From Acidisarcina polymorpha (GTDB lineage Bacteria; Acidobacteriota; Terriglobia; Terriglobales; Acidobacteriaceae), in NCBI RefSeq assembly GCF_003330725.1, contig NZ_CP030840.1, forward strand, positions 3,720,001 to 3,784,000: a stretch of 64,000 nt of DNA, given 5' to 3'. Shown one piece after another: positions 46,029 to 56,700 of this stretch (the first letter of the stretch is position 1; the number at the start of each line of letters is the position of its first letter). The translations under genes and the position numbers were made by a program. The notes below the pieces were generated by a model. It was given only the letters and a program-made list of their open reading frames with translations, was not told where the DNA came from and searched no databases.

Positions 46029-46475
46029 ATGCCCCCGAAGAAGTCCACGACTCTCACCGAAGCTGAATTGCGATTGATGAAGATGCTCTGGGAGCGTGGG
46101 GAATCCGCGGTCGGCGATCTGGTCGCCGCCATGCCGGACCACGATTCCCTGGCCTACAATTCGGTCCTGACGACGATTCGGATTCTGGAGCGAAAGGGTT
46201 ATGTTCGCCACCGGCAAGAGGGCCGGGCCTATATCTATTCCGCCTGCGTCGCCGAAGACGATGCGAGCAAAGTCGAGGTTCGCCATGTGCTAAGCCGATT
46301 CTTCGGGAACTCGCGGGAGAAACTCCTGCTCTCCTTGATCGGCGACGAAGAGATCACCCCAGCGGAGTTGCAGCGTCTAAGAAGCGCAATCGGCGCTGCT
46401 GAAGGTGACGCAAGCCGAGCGAACAGCGGTCCCAGCGTCGAAAGCGATGCGGAGGGTGAAGGGCGATGGAACTGA
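46029..46475 (+). CDS. BlaI/MecI/CopY-family transcriptional repressor
   Basis: A 148-residue regulator. Residues about 8-75 form the winged helix typical of the Penicillinase_R family: LTEAELRLMKMLWERGESAVGDLVAAMP, YNSVLTTIRILERKGYVRH, and GRAYIYSACV. The C-terminal helix region (about 85-150) should dimerise and carry the cleavage site. The next gene is a M56 peptidase overlapping by 10 bases. A dyad-symmetric promoter lies just upstream. No CopY-type Cys motif, so it is BlaI-like rather than copper-responsive. Starts at ATG 46029 after an AAGGA site. Confidence 0.92.
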   Translation: MPPKKSTTLTEAELRLMKMLWERGESAVGDLVAAMPDHDSLAYNSVLTTIRILERKGYVRHRQEGRAYIYSACVAEDDASKVEVRHVLSRFFGNSREKLLLSLIGDEEITPAELQRLRSAIGAAEGDASRANSGPSVESDAEGEGRWN

Positions 46476-47845
46476 ACTCGATCGTTCAACTTGTCTGCCA
46501 CGTCACCGCGGGCATGGTCATTGCCAGCGCCTGGCAAGGTCTGCTGCTGGCAGCCGCGATCTGGATGTGCTTGAAGCTCGCGCCCACACTGTCCGCCAGC
46601 CTTCGCTTCGCTATCTGGGCCTCTGTCTTCGCGACGGTTCTGCTGCTGCCTGGCCTCTACGTCAGTCGTCTTTTGAGCTCGGGTCCGGTGTCGCCAACCA
46701 GCCCGTCTCCGAGCCACACGATTTTTGAATTGGACTCCCGCTGGGCGCTGGTAATTGCGGCCTTGTGGATCGGCCTGGCGCTGGTTCAAGCCGCCGTTTT
46801 GGTGCGCGGGGCGCTAAGAATCCGGAGTTTGTGGAATCACGCGCTTGCCATCCCGACCGATCCGGCCTGGCAGCCGTCGCAGTCTATATCGGCTATGACT
46901 CGCTCAGCGCAGGTCTATAGCTCGACAGCCGTCGACCAACCCTGCGTGATTGGCTTCTGGAAGCCTCGCGTTCTCATTCCAGAGTGGCTTCTGGCGAAGG
47001 CCACCCCTGCTGAGTTAAGGCAGGTTGTGCTGCATGAAGTCGCTCACTTGAAGCGCTTCGACGACTGGACGAATGTCCTGCAGAAGCTGAGCTTGGTGTT
47101 GTTTCCTTTAAATCCGGCCTTGTACTGGATCGAGCGTCAACTCTGCTCAACCCGGGAAGAAGCCTGCGATGAGCGGGTTATCCGCGAGACGCAGTCGCCG
47201 CGCGAATACGCCACATGTCTCGCTAACCTCGCTGAAGCGCAGATGGTACGGCGCATGAGGGCCACTTCCGCGGCGTTATCGCTGGGTGCCTGGGAGCACC
47301 GTTCAGCTCTGGCCTGCCGCATTTATAAGATTCTGCGCGGAGGCAGCCGGATTAGCCCGATGAAAGCGCGTCTTGTCATGGCTGCCCTTGTGCTTGCCAC
47401 GGCCTCGGGCGCTCTGGAGCTGGGCCGCTCCGGGGAACTCGTCGCGTTTACGTATCCGGCGGTCGACCGGGCACATTTGGCGAATCATCCTTCTCTGGCG
47501 CAATCGGCAAGTCCGTCGCCGAAGGTCTCCTATCACGACGTGGTCTTTCATGAGCCGGCCCCTCGAGCGCGTACCTCTTTTTCCCGGGATTCGTCATCCC
47601 TGAGTGATTCTGGGGCAGTCCTGAAGTCGGCGAAGCAGTTGCTTCCAGCGCATACCGCGCACACGCCCGCAATTCGTCGCGTCACTGCGCCGTCAACGCC
47701 AGCCGTTCAGTCGTGGATTGTAGTCACGCGCTGGGAGACTTCCGCAGGGCCACAGACTACCGTGACCTTGATTGACAGCGTCTTCCGCATCTCTGCTCTC
47801 TCAGCCGGACCGTCCTCGTCCGGCTGGTACGTCGTCCAACTCTAA
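46466..47845 (+). CDS. BlaR1-like membrane metallopeptidase (M56), no penicillin-sensor domain
   Basis: A 459-residue membrane protein, which in BlaR1/MecR1 systems cleaves the BlaI repressor. The N-terminal half has membrane helices (about 12-32, 40-60, 86-108), then the zinc site HEVAH (VLHEVAHLKRFDDW, about residues 190-203) with the third ligand in REEACDERV. It has a fourth hydrophobic helix at about 300-325, but the rest of the C-terminus (about 330-459) is Ser/Thr/Pro-rich and has no recognisable beta-lactam-binding domain. So the signal it senses is unlikely to be a beta-lactam directly. It overlaps the BlaI-like gene and precedes an HtrA-type protease by 32 bases. Confidence 0.85.
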   Translation: MELNSIVQLVCHVTAGMVIASAWQGLLLAAAIWMCLKLAPTLSASLRFAIWASVFATVLLLPGLYVSRLLSSGPVSPTSPSPSHTIFELDSRWALVIAALWIGLALVQAAVLVRGALRIRSLWNHALAIPTDPAWQPSQSISAMTRSAQVYSSTAVDQPCVIGFWKPRVLIPEWLLAKATPAELRQVVLHEVAHLKRFDDWTNVLQKLSLVLFPLNPALYWIERQLCSTREEACDERVIRETQSPREYATCLANLAEAQMVRRMRATSAALSLGAWEHRSALACRIYKILRGGSRISPMKARLVMAALVLATASGALELGRSGELVAFTYPAVDRAHLANHPSLAQSASPSPKVSYHDVVFHEPAPRARTSFSRDSSSLSDSGAVLKSAKQLLPAHTAHTPAIRRVTAPSTPAVQSWIVVTRWETSAGPQTTVTLIDSVFRISALSAGPSSSGWYVVQL

Positions 47846-47877
47846 ACGTCTTTGAAATTCTACTGAGGTGATTCCAC

Positions 47878-49413
47878 ATGTCTGCATCAACTAATCAATT
47901 AAGAGGTAGAGTGAAGCGAACTCTCCTGCCTATCAGTTCGGTCGCTGCTCTCGCCTTCGCCACCACATTGCTTTGGAACCATCACGGTGTCCATGCAGCA
48001 GGCGGCTACTCCGCACCTATGGAGGGTAACAGCGTCTCCGCGCTGACCTCCCTTGACACCGCCATGGAGGCGGTTGCCTCTCACGTAACTCCAGCAGTAG
48101 TGAACGTGGCCGTCACCTCCCGCTCCACCGAGCACCAGGCGATGGACGATCAGGAACAGCAAATTCCGCCCGAGTTCAGACGATTCTTTGGAAACCAGAT
48201 GCCCCAGGGCCAACAGGCTCCGCAGCTTGAACACGGTATCGGCAGCGGCGTCATCATCTCTCCGGATGGTTACATCGTGACCAACAACCACGTTGTCGAT
48301 GGAGCCACCGAGATCCGGGTCACTCTCCATGACCGCCGGATTCTCAACGCGAAGCTGATTGGGCGGGACAAGTTGACCGATCTGGCGGTGATTAAGGTCA
48401 ATGCCAATGACCTGCCGAGCCTGGGCTGGGGTGATTCGAGTGAGTTGAAGCCAGGCCAGACGGTGTTAGCATTCGGCAGCCCATTCGGTTACCTCCAATT
48501 CTCGGTGACGCGCGGCATCATCAGCGCTCTGGATCGGCCGAATCCCTTCCGCGACGATGCACGGAAACCAGGAGGCTTTATCCAGACCGATGCGGCGATT
48601 AATCCCGGCAACTCCGGAGGACCGCTGGTCGACGCGCACGGACAGGTGATCGGCATCAACACCTTTATCATCTCGGGGAGCGATTCCTTTGCAGGAGCAG
48701 GTTTCGCGATACCGGCACAACTCGCTCATACAACCGTCGACCAGATCATCAAGAGCGGTTCAGCGCATCATGGATATCTGGGGATCGGCATTGAAGATGT
48801 CACTCCGGAGAACTCCAAGTTCTTCAACCTGCAAGATGCGGATGGCGCGATCGTGACCCAGGTTACCCCCGATGCTCCCGGCGGCCGCGCTGGCCTGAAG
48901 ACCGGAGACGTCATCCGTAAATTGGATGGCAAGCCGGTTTCTAACTCAAGCGCTCTGCAACTCGCTGTCAGCGAGCACGCGCCCGGCACGAGCATGTCGA
49001 TCGACATTTTGCGTGACGGCAAACCGCAGTCGCTCAGCGTGAAACTTGGCGAATATCACGCCAACACTGAAGTCGCGGAGGATTCTTCCTCATCAGCCCA
49101 GCAAAAGGGCAAGTTGGGCCTGGCGGTGAACGATCTCACCCCGGATGTCCGGCAGCAGCTGTCGGTGCCTTCCAGTGTGCAAGGTGTCGCCGTGGAGAAC
49201 GTCCGTCCGGAGAGCCCTGCCGACGAAGCTGGCCTGCAGCCGGGAGATGTGATTTTGCAGGTCAATCGCCAGCCCGTGCAGTCGGCGGAGAACTTCGTCA
49301 GCCAGGTACACGCCGCTCCTGCAGGCAACGATCTGCTGCTGCTCATCTGGTCGAAGGGCAACTCCACCTATCGCGTCATTCACCCTGAACAATCCAATCA
49401 GACGGGCATGTAA
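47878..49413 (+). CDS. DegP/HtrA-family periplasmic serine protease with two PDZ domains
   Basis: A 511-residue protein with an N-terminal hydrophobic export segment (about 15-35). The trypsin-like domain contains the triad His138 (NNHVVDG), Asp168 (TDLAVIKV) and Ser246 (GNSGGPLVD). Two PDZ domains follow (about 285-375 and 415-500). This is the Do-type HtrA architecture for envelope quality control. It lies 32 bases after the BlaR1-like gene in the same direction, which makes a BlaI-BlaR1-HtrA stress operon a plausible inference. It ends 28 bases before a strong hairpin. Confidence 0.92.
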   Translation: MSASTNQLRGRVKRTLLPISSVAALAFATTLLWNHHGVHAAGGYSAPMEGNSVSALTSLDTAMEAVASHVTPAVVNVAVTSRSTEHQAMDDQEQQIPPEFRRFFGNQMPQGQQAPQLEHGIGSGVIISPDGYIVTNNHVVDGATEIRVTLHDRRILNAKLIGRDKLTDLAVIKVNANDLPSLGWGDSSELKPGQTVLAFGSPFGYLQFSVTRGIISALDRPNPFRDDARKPGGFIQTDAAINPGNSGGPLVDAHGQVIGINTFIISGSDSFAGAGFAIPAQLAHTTVDQIIKSGSAHHGYLGIGIEDVTPENSKFFNLQDADGAIVTQVTPDAPGGRAGLKTGDVIRKLDGKPVSNSSALQLAVSEHAPGTSMSIDILRDGKPQSLSVKLGEYHANTEVAEDSSSSAQQKGKLGLAVNDLTPDVRQQLSVPSSVQGVAVENVRPESPADEAGLQPGDVILQVNRQPVQSAENFVSQVHAAPAGNDLLLLIWSKGNSTYRVIHPEQSNQTGM

Positions 49414-49441
49414 TTTGTTCGGTTGGAGCTCACAGGAACAC

Positions 49442-49473
49442 AATGGCCGATGCGAAGTTTCGCATCGGCCATT
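49442..49473. terminator. 15-bp perfect hairpin between convergent genes
   Basis: AATGGCCGATGCGAA and its exact reverse complement (49442-49456, 49459-49473) have a 2-base centre. No T-run on the plus side. The HtrA gene (plus) and a small minus-strand gene converge here, so it may stop both transcripts. Confidence 0.6.
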
Positions 49474-49652
49474 CGAACAGCACAACAGCTACTAGATTGC
49501 GAACCACTCCAGTTGGCAAACCGTTGTCTTGAAGAGAAGGGAACCAACTTCGAAGACATCGCACATCTGTATTTCTGCTCGAAGTGAATCCAAATCAGCT
49601 AACAGACGGCAATAGGTTGCGTGGTGCTTGATTACGTGTGCCGCCCGCGGCA

Positions 49653-49904
49653 TTACATCACGTAGGCCACTGTTTCGAGGACTTCCTGCATGATGTCCAT
49701 CGCATCCATCGATGCGCTGAAAGGGTCAAGCCGGGTGACGACGTCGCGAACGGTAATGGTGTTCACTCCGTAGCCGCGCCCAACCAGAAAGGCTGATACA
49801 ACATCCGCCGCTTGCCACGAGTCGATACCCGATTGCATCAATTCGCTGCGAAGACTCGAGAGCTCGCTCATCGAAAACTTCTCTACCTTGGATTGCTCTG
49901 CCAT
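49653..49904 (-). CDS. Small hypothetical protein
   Basis: A soluble protein of 83 residues with an acidic helical N-terminus (EKFSMSELSSLRSELMQSGIDSW) and a YGVNTITVRDVVTRLDPF segment. The start at 49904 follows a GAGGTG site at good spacing; an upstream in-frame ATG at 49961 has none. I recognise no family. Convergent with the HtrA gene. Confidence 0.65.
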   Translation of the reverse strand: MAEQSKVEKFSMSELSSLRSELMQSGIDSWQAADVVSAFLVGRGYGVNTITVRDVVTRLDPFSASMDAMDIMQEVLETVAYVM

Positions 49905-50316
49905 CTGAATCACCTCGTAGTTTGCTGGATGGCAGTTTGAAGAAAGCTTCCATCCCGGCATTCATTCGCTTAGCGGGACCAGCGCAAAGCAGAGCAAGTG
50001 TCCTAGAAAGTCGCTACACTCGACGGTCGGTTAGAGGTCGATTGTCATACATCGCTTCACACGGCAGTTCATCGGAAGCCTGTGCGTTTTGGCCAGCGTG
50101 ACCAATCAACCCTTGGTAACCGAATAGACGAAACGAAGAGCAAATCGGTAGCTCATGCAGAATACTTCAGTTCAAGTGTAGGTTTTCTGCACTCGTCCAT
50201 GAGGAGACTGGGCCTATGATGGCGTCCACTTGCCGGTACACTGAAAGAAGGGTTGTTCTTTAAAGACGAGAGCCATTCGTTAATTCAGAGATGGCCCTTG
50301 GAGGAGAAAGGATGTA
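49905..50316. other. Intergenic region, no recognisable gene
   Basis: About 410 bases with no supported coding or RNA gene. The last 20 bases contain a GGAGGAGAAAGG ribosome-binding region for the short membrane ORF that follows. Confidence 0.4.
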
Positions 50317-50442
50317 ATGAAACACAGCCAATCGTCCATTTCTTGGGGAACGATGTTGTGGCTGGTTCTAGGGGCGATCATGGTTGCGGCGTTCTTCGCT
50401 TACCTGTTGGTCTATCCATTCTTCCATCAGCCACATCGCTGA
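50317..50442 (+). CDS. Short single-pass membrane protein (41 residues)
   Basis: ATG at 50317 opens 41 codons, ending TGA at 50442: MKHSQSSISWGTMLWLVLGA, then IMVAAFFAYLLVYPFFHQPHR. One membrane helix of about 22 residues (about 12-34) and a short tail. A strong GGAGGAGAAAGG lies ahead of the ATG. It is too short for usual length cut-offs, but the start signal and composition are good. No known family comes to mind. Convergent with the Trm112-like gene, whose stop lies 32 bases further on. Confidence 0.65.
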   Translation: MKHSQSSISWGTMLWLVLGAIMVAAFFAYLLVYPFFHQPHR

Positions 50443-50474
50443 TCGACCTCATTCGCCACGCATGCGCTAAGCAA

Positions 50475-50657
50475 TCATTGCTTGCCGCGGTCCATGAGCA
50501 AAATGGGAATTCCATCCACAATCGGATATTGAAGCCCGCATCCGGTGCATCGAAGCGATACAGGTACGTCTGCCGATGGAAGAGCAACGAGAGATTGGTG
50601 ACAGCGCGGGCACACGACCATCTGTAACAGCTCAGTCGAATGTGAGAGCTTTCCCAT
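50475..50657 (-). CDS. Trm112 family zinc-ribbon protein
   Basis: A 60-residue protein with two Cys-x-x-Cys pairs in one zinc ribbon: VCPRCHQSLV and LRCTGCGLQYPIVDGIPILL, the latter the family hallmark. Trm112 proteins activate or stabilise methyltransferases; in bacteria the partner is often unknown. It ends close to, and converges on, the short membrane ORF. Confidence 0.9.
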   Translation of the reverse strand: MGKLSHSTELLQMVVCPRCHQSLVALPSADVPVSLRCTGCGLQYPIVDGIPILLMDRGKQ

Positions 50658-50784
50658 AGTTGAAGTCTATCCCGGTCCGTACCATCACAAACAAACGGCA
50701 ACCGCTTCCTTTACGATAATGTCGGGTCCTGCGAAACTATGCGACCCGCAAAATAAGAGTCAAGGAGTAAAGAGTGGAAGGGCG

Positions 50785-51711
50785 ATGACAAAAGCACGGA
50801 TTCTAGACGGAACCACAATTGCCAATGAGATCAAGGCCGAGATTGCCGCGGAAGTTAGCGCGCTGGCGCTTCAAGGAATCAAGCCGGGGCTGGCGGCGGT
50901 TCTCGTCGGCAGTGTCCCGGCTTCGCAGATTTATGTGCGCAGCAAGGTCAAGACCTGCGCCGAGCTTGGCCTCTTCAGCGAGCTGATCACTCCACCCGAC
51001 ACGGTGACCACCGAAGAGATGTTGGGGTTGGTGGCGACCCTCAACGCCCGTGAGGATATCGACGGCATCCTCATCCAACTCCCCCTGCCTGCCCAGGTGA
51101 ACGCCAAGCTGCTGCTCGAGGCGGTCAGCCCGGCGAAGGATGTCGATGGCTTTCACCCGGTCAATGTAGGTAAAGTGCAATCCGGGCAGCCCGCTTTGGC
51201 GCCGTGTACCCCGGCGGGCATGATCCAGATCCTCAAGCGCAGTGGCCTGCCAATCTCCGGCCAGAATGCTGTCATTATCGGGCGCAGCGACATAGTCGGG
51301 AAGCCGGCGGCCATGCTGCTGCTCCAGGAAAATGCGACCATCACCATTTGTCACAGCAAGACGCACGATCTCGCGGCGCATTGCCGCAACGCGGATATCC
51401 TGATTGCTGCGATCGGCCGGCCCGGCTTTGTCACTCCGGACATGGTCAAGCCTGGCGCGACCATTCTCGATGTCGGCATCAACCGTATCAACGATCGGGA
51501 AGAGTTCGACCGCTTCTTCGCCGGCGATGTGCGGCGCGAAGAACTTTTTCTGCTTAAAGGATCGACCCTGATCGGTGACGTCCATCCCGCAGCTTATGAA
51601 GTGAGTGGCGCGTATACGCCCGTGCCCGGCGGCGTGGGTCCCTTGACGATTGCGATGTTGATGGCCAATACCGTCCGCGCGGCGAAGCTCCGCCGCGGTC
51701 TGCTTGCCTGA
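50785..51711 (+). CDS. folD: Bifunctional methylenetetrahydrofolate dehydrogenase/cyclohydrolase
   Basis: A 308-residue cytosolic enzyme making 10-formyl-THF via NADP-linked oxidation and cyclohydrolysis. Motifs: VGSVPASQIYVRSKVKTCAELG (catalytic Lys in SKVK), DIDGILIQLPLP, KDVDGFHPVN, IIGRSDIVGKPAAMLLL (Rossmann-type NADP site) and PGGVGPLTIAML. The ATG at 50785 follows a GGAAGGG site; an upstream in-frame start at 50719 adds 22 residues without conserved content. The coaE start lies 2 bases after the stop, so they are one transcript. Confidence 0.95.
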   Translation: MTKARILDGTTIANEIKAEIAAEVSALALQGIKPGLAAVLVGSVPASQIYVRSKVKTCAELGLFSELITPPDTVTTEEMLGLVATLNAREDIDGILIQLPLPAQVNAKLLLEAVSPAKDVDGFHPVNVGKVQSGQPALAPCTPAGMIQILKRSGLPISGQNAVIIGRSDIVGKPAAMLLLQENATITICHSKTHDLAAHCRNADILIAAIGRPGFVTPDMVKPGATILDVGINRINDREEFDRFFAGDVRREELFLLKGSTLIGDVHPAAYEVSGAYTPVPGGVGPLTIAMLMANTVRAAKLRRGLLA

Positions 51712-51712
51712 T

Positions 51713-52378
51713 ATGGAGAAGCAGGGGCTTCGGGTCGGACTCACCGGAGGTCTCGGCAGCGGCAAATCTACCGTGGGCCGCATGTTTGCCGACCTGGGGG
51801 TAGCCGTGATTGACGCTGACGAGGTAGGCCGCAGGCTGATGCAACCCGGCCAGCCGGTCTATGACGCCATCGTCCAGCAGTTTGGCAGCGGGGTCGTTCG
51901 CGAAGATGGCAGCCTCGATCGCCGGGCACTTGCCCAGCTGGCCTTTCAGCGTGGCCGCGTCGAAGAGCTCAATCACATAGTGCATCCGGCCGTCGTCGCA
52001 GCCCAGGAACAATGGATGGGCGATCTTTTTGCGGCAGACCCCCGACAGATTGCCATGATCGAATCGGCCCTCATCTTTGAGGCTGGGCGATCCGGATTTG
52101 TGGCCGGCTGGCGCGATCGCTTCGACCGGATCATCCTGGTGACCGCTCCTGAGGAAGTCAAGGTACGGCGCTATGTCGAGCGTTCTCACGACGGTGATCC
52201 CGAAGCCCTGGCCGCCGATGCGCGGAAGCGGCTTGCCGCGCAGATTCCCGATGCCGACAAGATTGCGCATTGCGATTGGGTGATCGATAACTCGGGAGAT
52301 ATTAAGGTCACTGGCGCGGCAGTTGCAAAAATCTACGCTGCCTTGCGCGCCGAAGCGGCAGAACTTGCCACCTTATAA
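51713..52378 (+). CDS. coaE: Dephospho-CoA kinase
   Basis: A 221-residue P-loop kinase catalysing the last step of CoA synthesis. The N-terminus reads RVGLTGGLGSGKSTVGRMF (Walker A, residues about 10-17), then VIDADEVGRRLMQPG, IVHPAVVAAQ, IESALIFEAG and VRRYVERSHDGDPEALAADARKRL, all family features. It starts at ATG 51713 just after the folD stop, with no separate promoter evident. Confidence 0.95.
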   Translation: MEKQGLRVGLTGGLGSGKSTVGRMFADLGVAVIDADEVGRRLMQPGQPVYDAIVQQFGSGVVREDGSLDRRALAQLAFQRGRVEELNHIVHPAVVAAQEQWMGDLFAADPRQIAMIESALIFEAGRSGFVAGWRDRFDRIILVTAPEEVKVRRYVERSHDGDPEALAADARKRLAAQIPDADKIAHCDWVIDNSGDIKVTGAAVAKIYAALRAEAAELATL

Positions 52379-52472
52379 AATAAAGTGTTAGAGCTTCGAT
52401 GATTGAGGCTGAATAGCGGGGTTCGCGTCGGCGGGTTGGCCGTCCAGCGAAACCCACGCGGGGTTGAAAGTC

Positions 52473-53627
<1,155 letters not shown>

Positions 53628-53713
53628 ACTTTATCACTCGGATATGTGAGAGTACTCGGGGATGTGGGAGCCCCAGGTCTCGCGTTTGAGATAGAGTTGA
53701 TTGCGTCTCTGAG

Positions 53714-56700
53714 TCAGGAACCCGCAGTAATCCGTTCCGTCGCCGCTGACATCTTCGCGGTTCGGTCGAGTTTATCCCAACTGAAGGGCCGCCCATCGAT
53801 CGCCCGCTTGATGGTCTTGAAGATCACGATAGAAAATACCTGCCGGTAGGCAAATCTCTGCAGCCAGATGTGGAAGAGCAGCCAGCCATCACCCTTGTTG
53901 GCTTCGTGCCGGGGTTCGAGCGAAAACGCCAGGCTTGAAGTCAAGAAGTCAATCACCAGAAAGCCCAGGAAGTAGACGAGCAGCTTTTCGAAATTCGCAG
54001 CGCTCGCTGCCGCCGGATGGAAATACCGGTCGATGAGGTATTGCAGCGTACCGACGACAAAGGTCAGATCGATCAGTGGCGAGACCAGCGGCAGCAGCAG
54101 CTGGAAGATCAGGATGTTCGGCAGTGCGAAAAATCCCATCGCCTTGTTCCTTGTGAATGCGCCGCGATGTTTGAAAATGGCCTGCAGCGTCCCGAAAGAC
54201 CAACGGAAGCGCTGCTTCATCAAACCGCGCATATCGATTGGCGCTTCGGTGAACGCCAGCGAGCGGTCCTCGTAGATGACGCGATAACCCTGCTCGAGCA
54301 GACTCATGGTCAGGTCGGCGTCCTCGGCGACGGTATTGACCGGATAGCCGCCCGCCCGCCGCACGCCTTCCGTCCGCCACGCGCCGATGGCTCCTGGGAC
54401 CACTGTGACCACTCCAAAAAGATCGAGCGCGCGCCGCTCAAAGTTCTGGCTGGTGATGTATTCAAGCGCTTGCCAACGGGTCCATAGGTTCACCCGGTTA
54501 CCGACCTTGGCATTGCCTGCGACTGCTCCAATCTCCGGATCGGCGAAATGCCGGATCAGCTTTGAAACTGCATCCGCTGCAATGACCGTGTCCGCATCGA
54601 TGCCAACATAGAACTCCTCATCGAGATGCTCGATGCCGAAGTTGAGCGCTTCAGCCTTGCCCCCATTCGGCTTGGTGAGCACAGTGACCCGGCCTTCGGC
54701 GATCTCTCGCGAGAAAGCTTCTCGCGCAATCTCAAAAGTGCGGTCTTTGGAGCCGTCGTCAATCACAATGACCCGCATATTCGGATAATCCGAATTGAGC
54801 ACCGAACGCACCGTGCGGACGATCACTTTCTCTTCGTTGTAGCCGGGCACCAGCACCGCGACTCTTGGCAGAAAATTCGGATCGGGTACTTTGCGCGGCC
54901 GAAGCCGATCGATGAGGGCAAAGATGCCCACGATAATCAAGCGGCCACTCATCAAGACATCGCCAAAGAAGAAGACAAACACGCCAAACTTGACGAAAGC
55001 GCCATACACAAAAAACGCCAGGGAATCGAGTCGCGCCTGCCACTGCATCTTCGGAGTAATCGGGGGCATGACCTCCGCCGTTGTCTTTCCCATCAACTCC
55101 GAGACCGGAACAATCTCATAGCCCTTCGATCGCAGGGTATCGATCAAGAGCGGGAGCGCTGCCACCGTAGCCGAGCGATCGCCACCGCCATCGTGCATCA
55201 GGATGATGCTTCCGCGGAACCATGGACGGTCCTTCATCGCCTCCAGTTGCTGCAGGACCCCATTGGTGATCTCTTGCGGAGATTTCCTCGGATGCTCGTT
55301 CCAATCATCGGTATCGATCTTGTTCCCGACGATGATGTATCCCATCTGCTCCACGCGATCGATCGGCGCCGCCTGATCGTTGGTGTCCGGCTCCTGGTCG
55401 ATAGAGTAAGGCGGCCGGAAGTACAGCGGCTGCAACCCAAGTTTGCTGGCGAAAAGCCGTTCCGTCAGGTTGAGTTCAAGTTCCAATTGCCTCGGCGAGA
55501 TTTCACTGATGTCCGGATGAGTAAAAGTGTGATTGCCGATCTCATGGCCTTCCTGGATGTAGCGGCGAAGCAGACCCACATTGTTCTCCGCTTCGTCGCC
55601 GATCACCATGAACGTGGCTTTGACCTTCTCTTGCTTCAGGATATCCAGGATCTTCGGGGTCCACTTAGGGTCCGGCCCATCGTCGAAGGTGATGGCCAGC
55701 TTCTTTGGCTGGTAACCGTAAAGCTGCAGCGTATAAGAGCGCGGATAGACCGGCATCCGTTCGTCGGTGATGGTAAAGTCGTCCGCGTCCATCGACAACG
55801 TCCTCGAGCCATTCGCCGGACGCCCGATGACCTTAAGAATGTCTCCCTCGCCCTCCTCGTTGACGTCCTGACCGGGCGGCACTACCTTCAAGGCATTTTG
55901 CGCGTCTTTGGCGCTGGGACGGTCCCAGATCGACCAGATGGTCGGATCTTCCTTGCCTAGCCTCCAGAACACAAAAGTTCGCAGCCCCATCTGCCGGGCG
56001 GCGCGCATTTCGTTCAGCGCGGTCACGCCATCGAGGAACCAGACCTGGTGGCGTTGATGACTGTCTTCATCGTCATAGGCAAAGTGGGCATTGAGTTCGT
56101 CGCCTTCCAGATGAACGTCAGCATCGGAGTCGGCTGCTTCCTGCCACGCCTCCTGTACCGTGAGGTCGCGGGCTTCGACCACCTTCAGCTTGCCGGTCTT
56201 CTTTGCCCCCTGCGCGGGCAGCTGCTCCGTCCAGTCATATCCGTAATTGCCCATCGCGCAGATGATCTTTTCTTTCGGAACCAGCTTCAGCACCCGGCGA
56301 AGATTGCCTTCAAACCAATCTTGCGAGGCGATCGGTCCCGGGTCACTCCCGGTCTCATGCTCGTCGTAATCCATCAGGATGATGCCGTCGGTTGTCTTGC
56401 CCAGGGCGCGAATTTCATCATCGTCCGCACTCACCTGCACGTTGACATACAGACGAAGATTCTTCGCGCGAAAATCCGAATAAAGCTGCGCTATGAATGC
56501 GAGATAGGCGTCTTCGGCATCATCGGGCACCTCTTCGAAATCAAGCGTGATGCCGTGGTAGGAAGGACTTCCAGCCAGGAAGGTATTGATCTGTTCCCGC
56601 AGATGCTCGACCGCCTGTGGGTTTTTCAACAACGTGCCGACATTCTCGCCCCATTTGTCGGTGACCAGGTTATAGTCGTTCACCATCGGGAAGATTTCCG

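Noticed and set aside
46466-47845. True beta-lactam sensor BlaR1
   Set aside because: The C-terminal region lacks any penicillin-binding motif (no SxxK or KTG), so only a BlaR1-like peptidase is called.
54626-55960. 444-residue plus-strand frame antisense to the GH18/NodB/GT2 gene
   Set aside because: His/Arg-rich shadow; the minus-strand protein has clear catalytic motifs across the same region.
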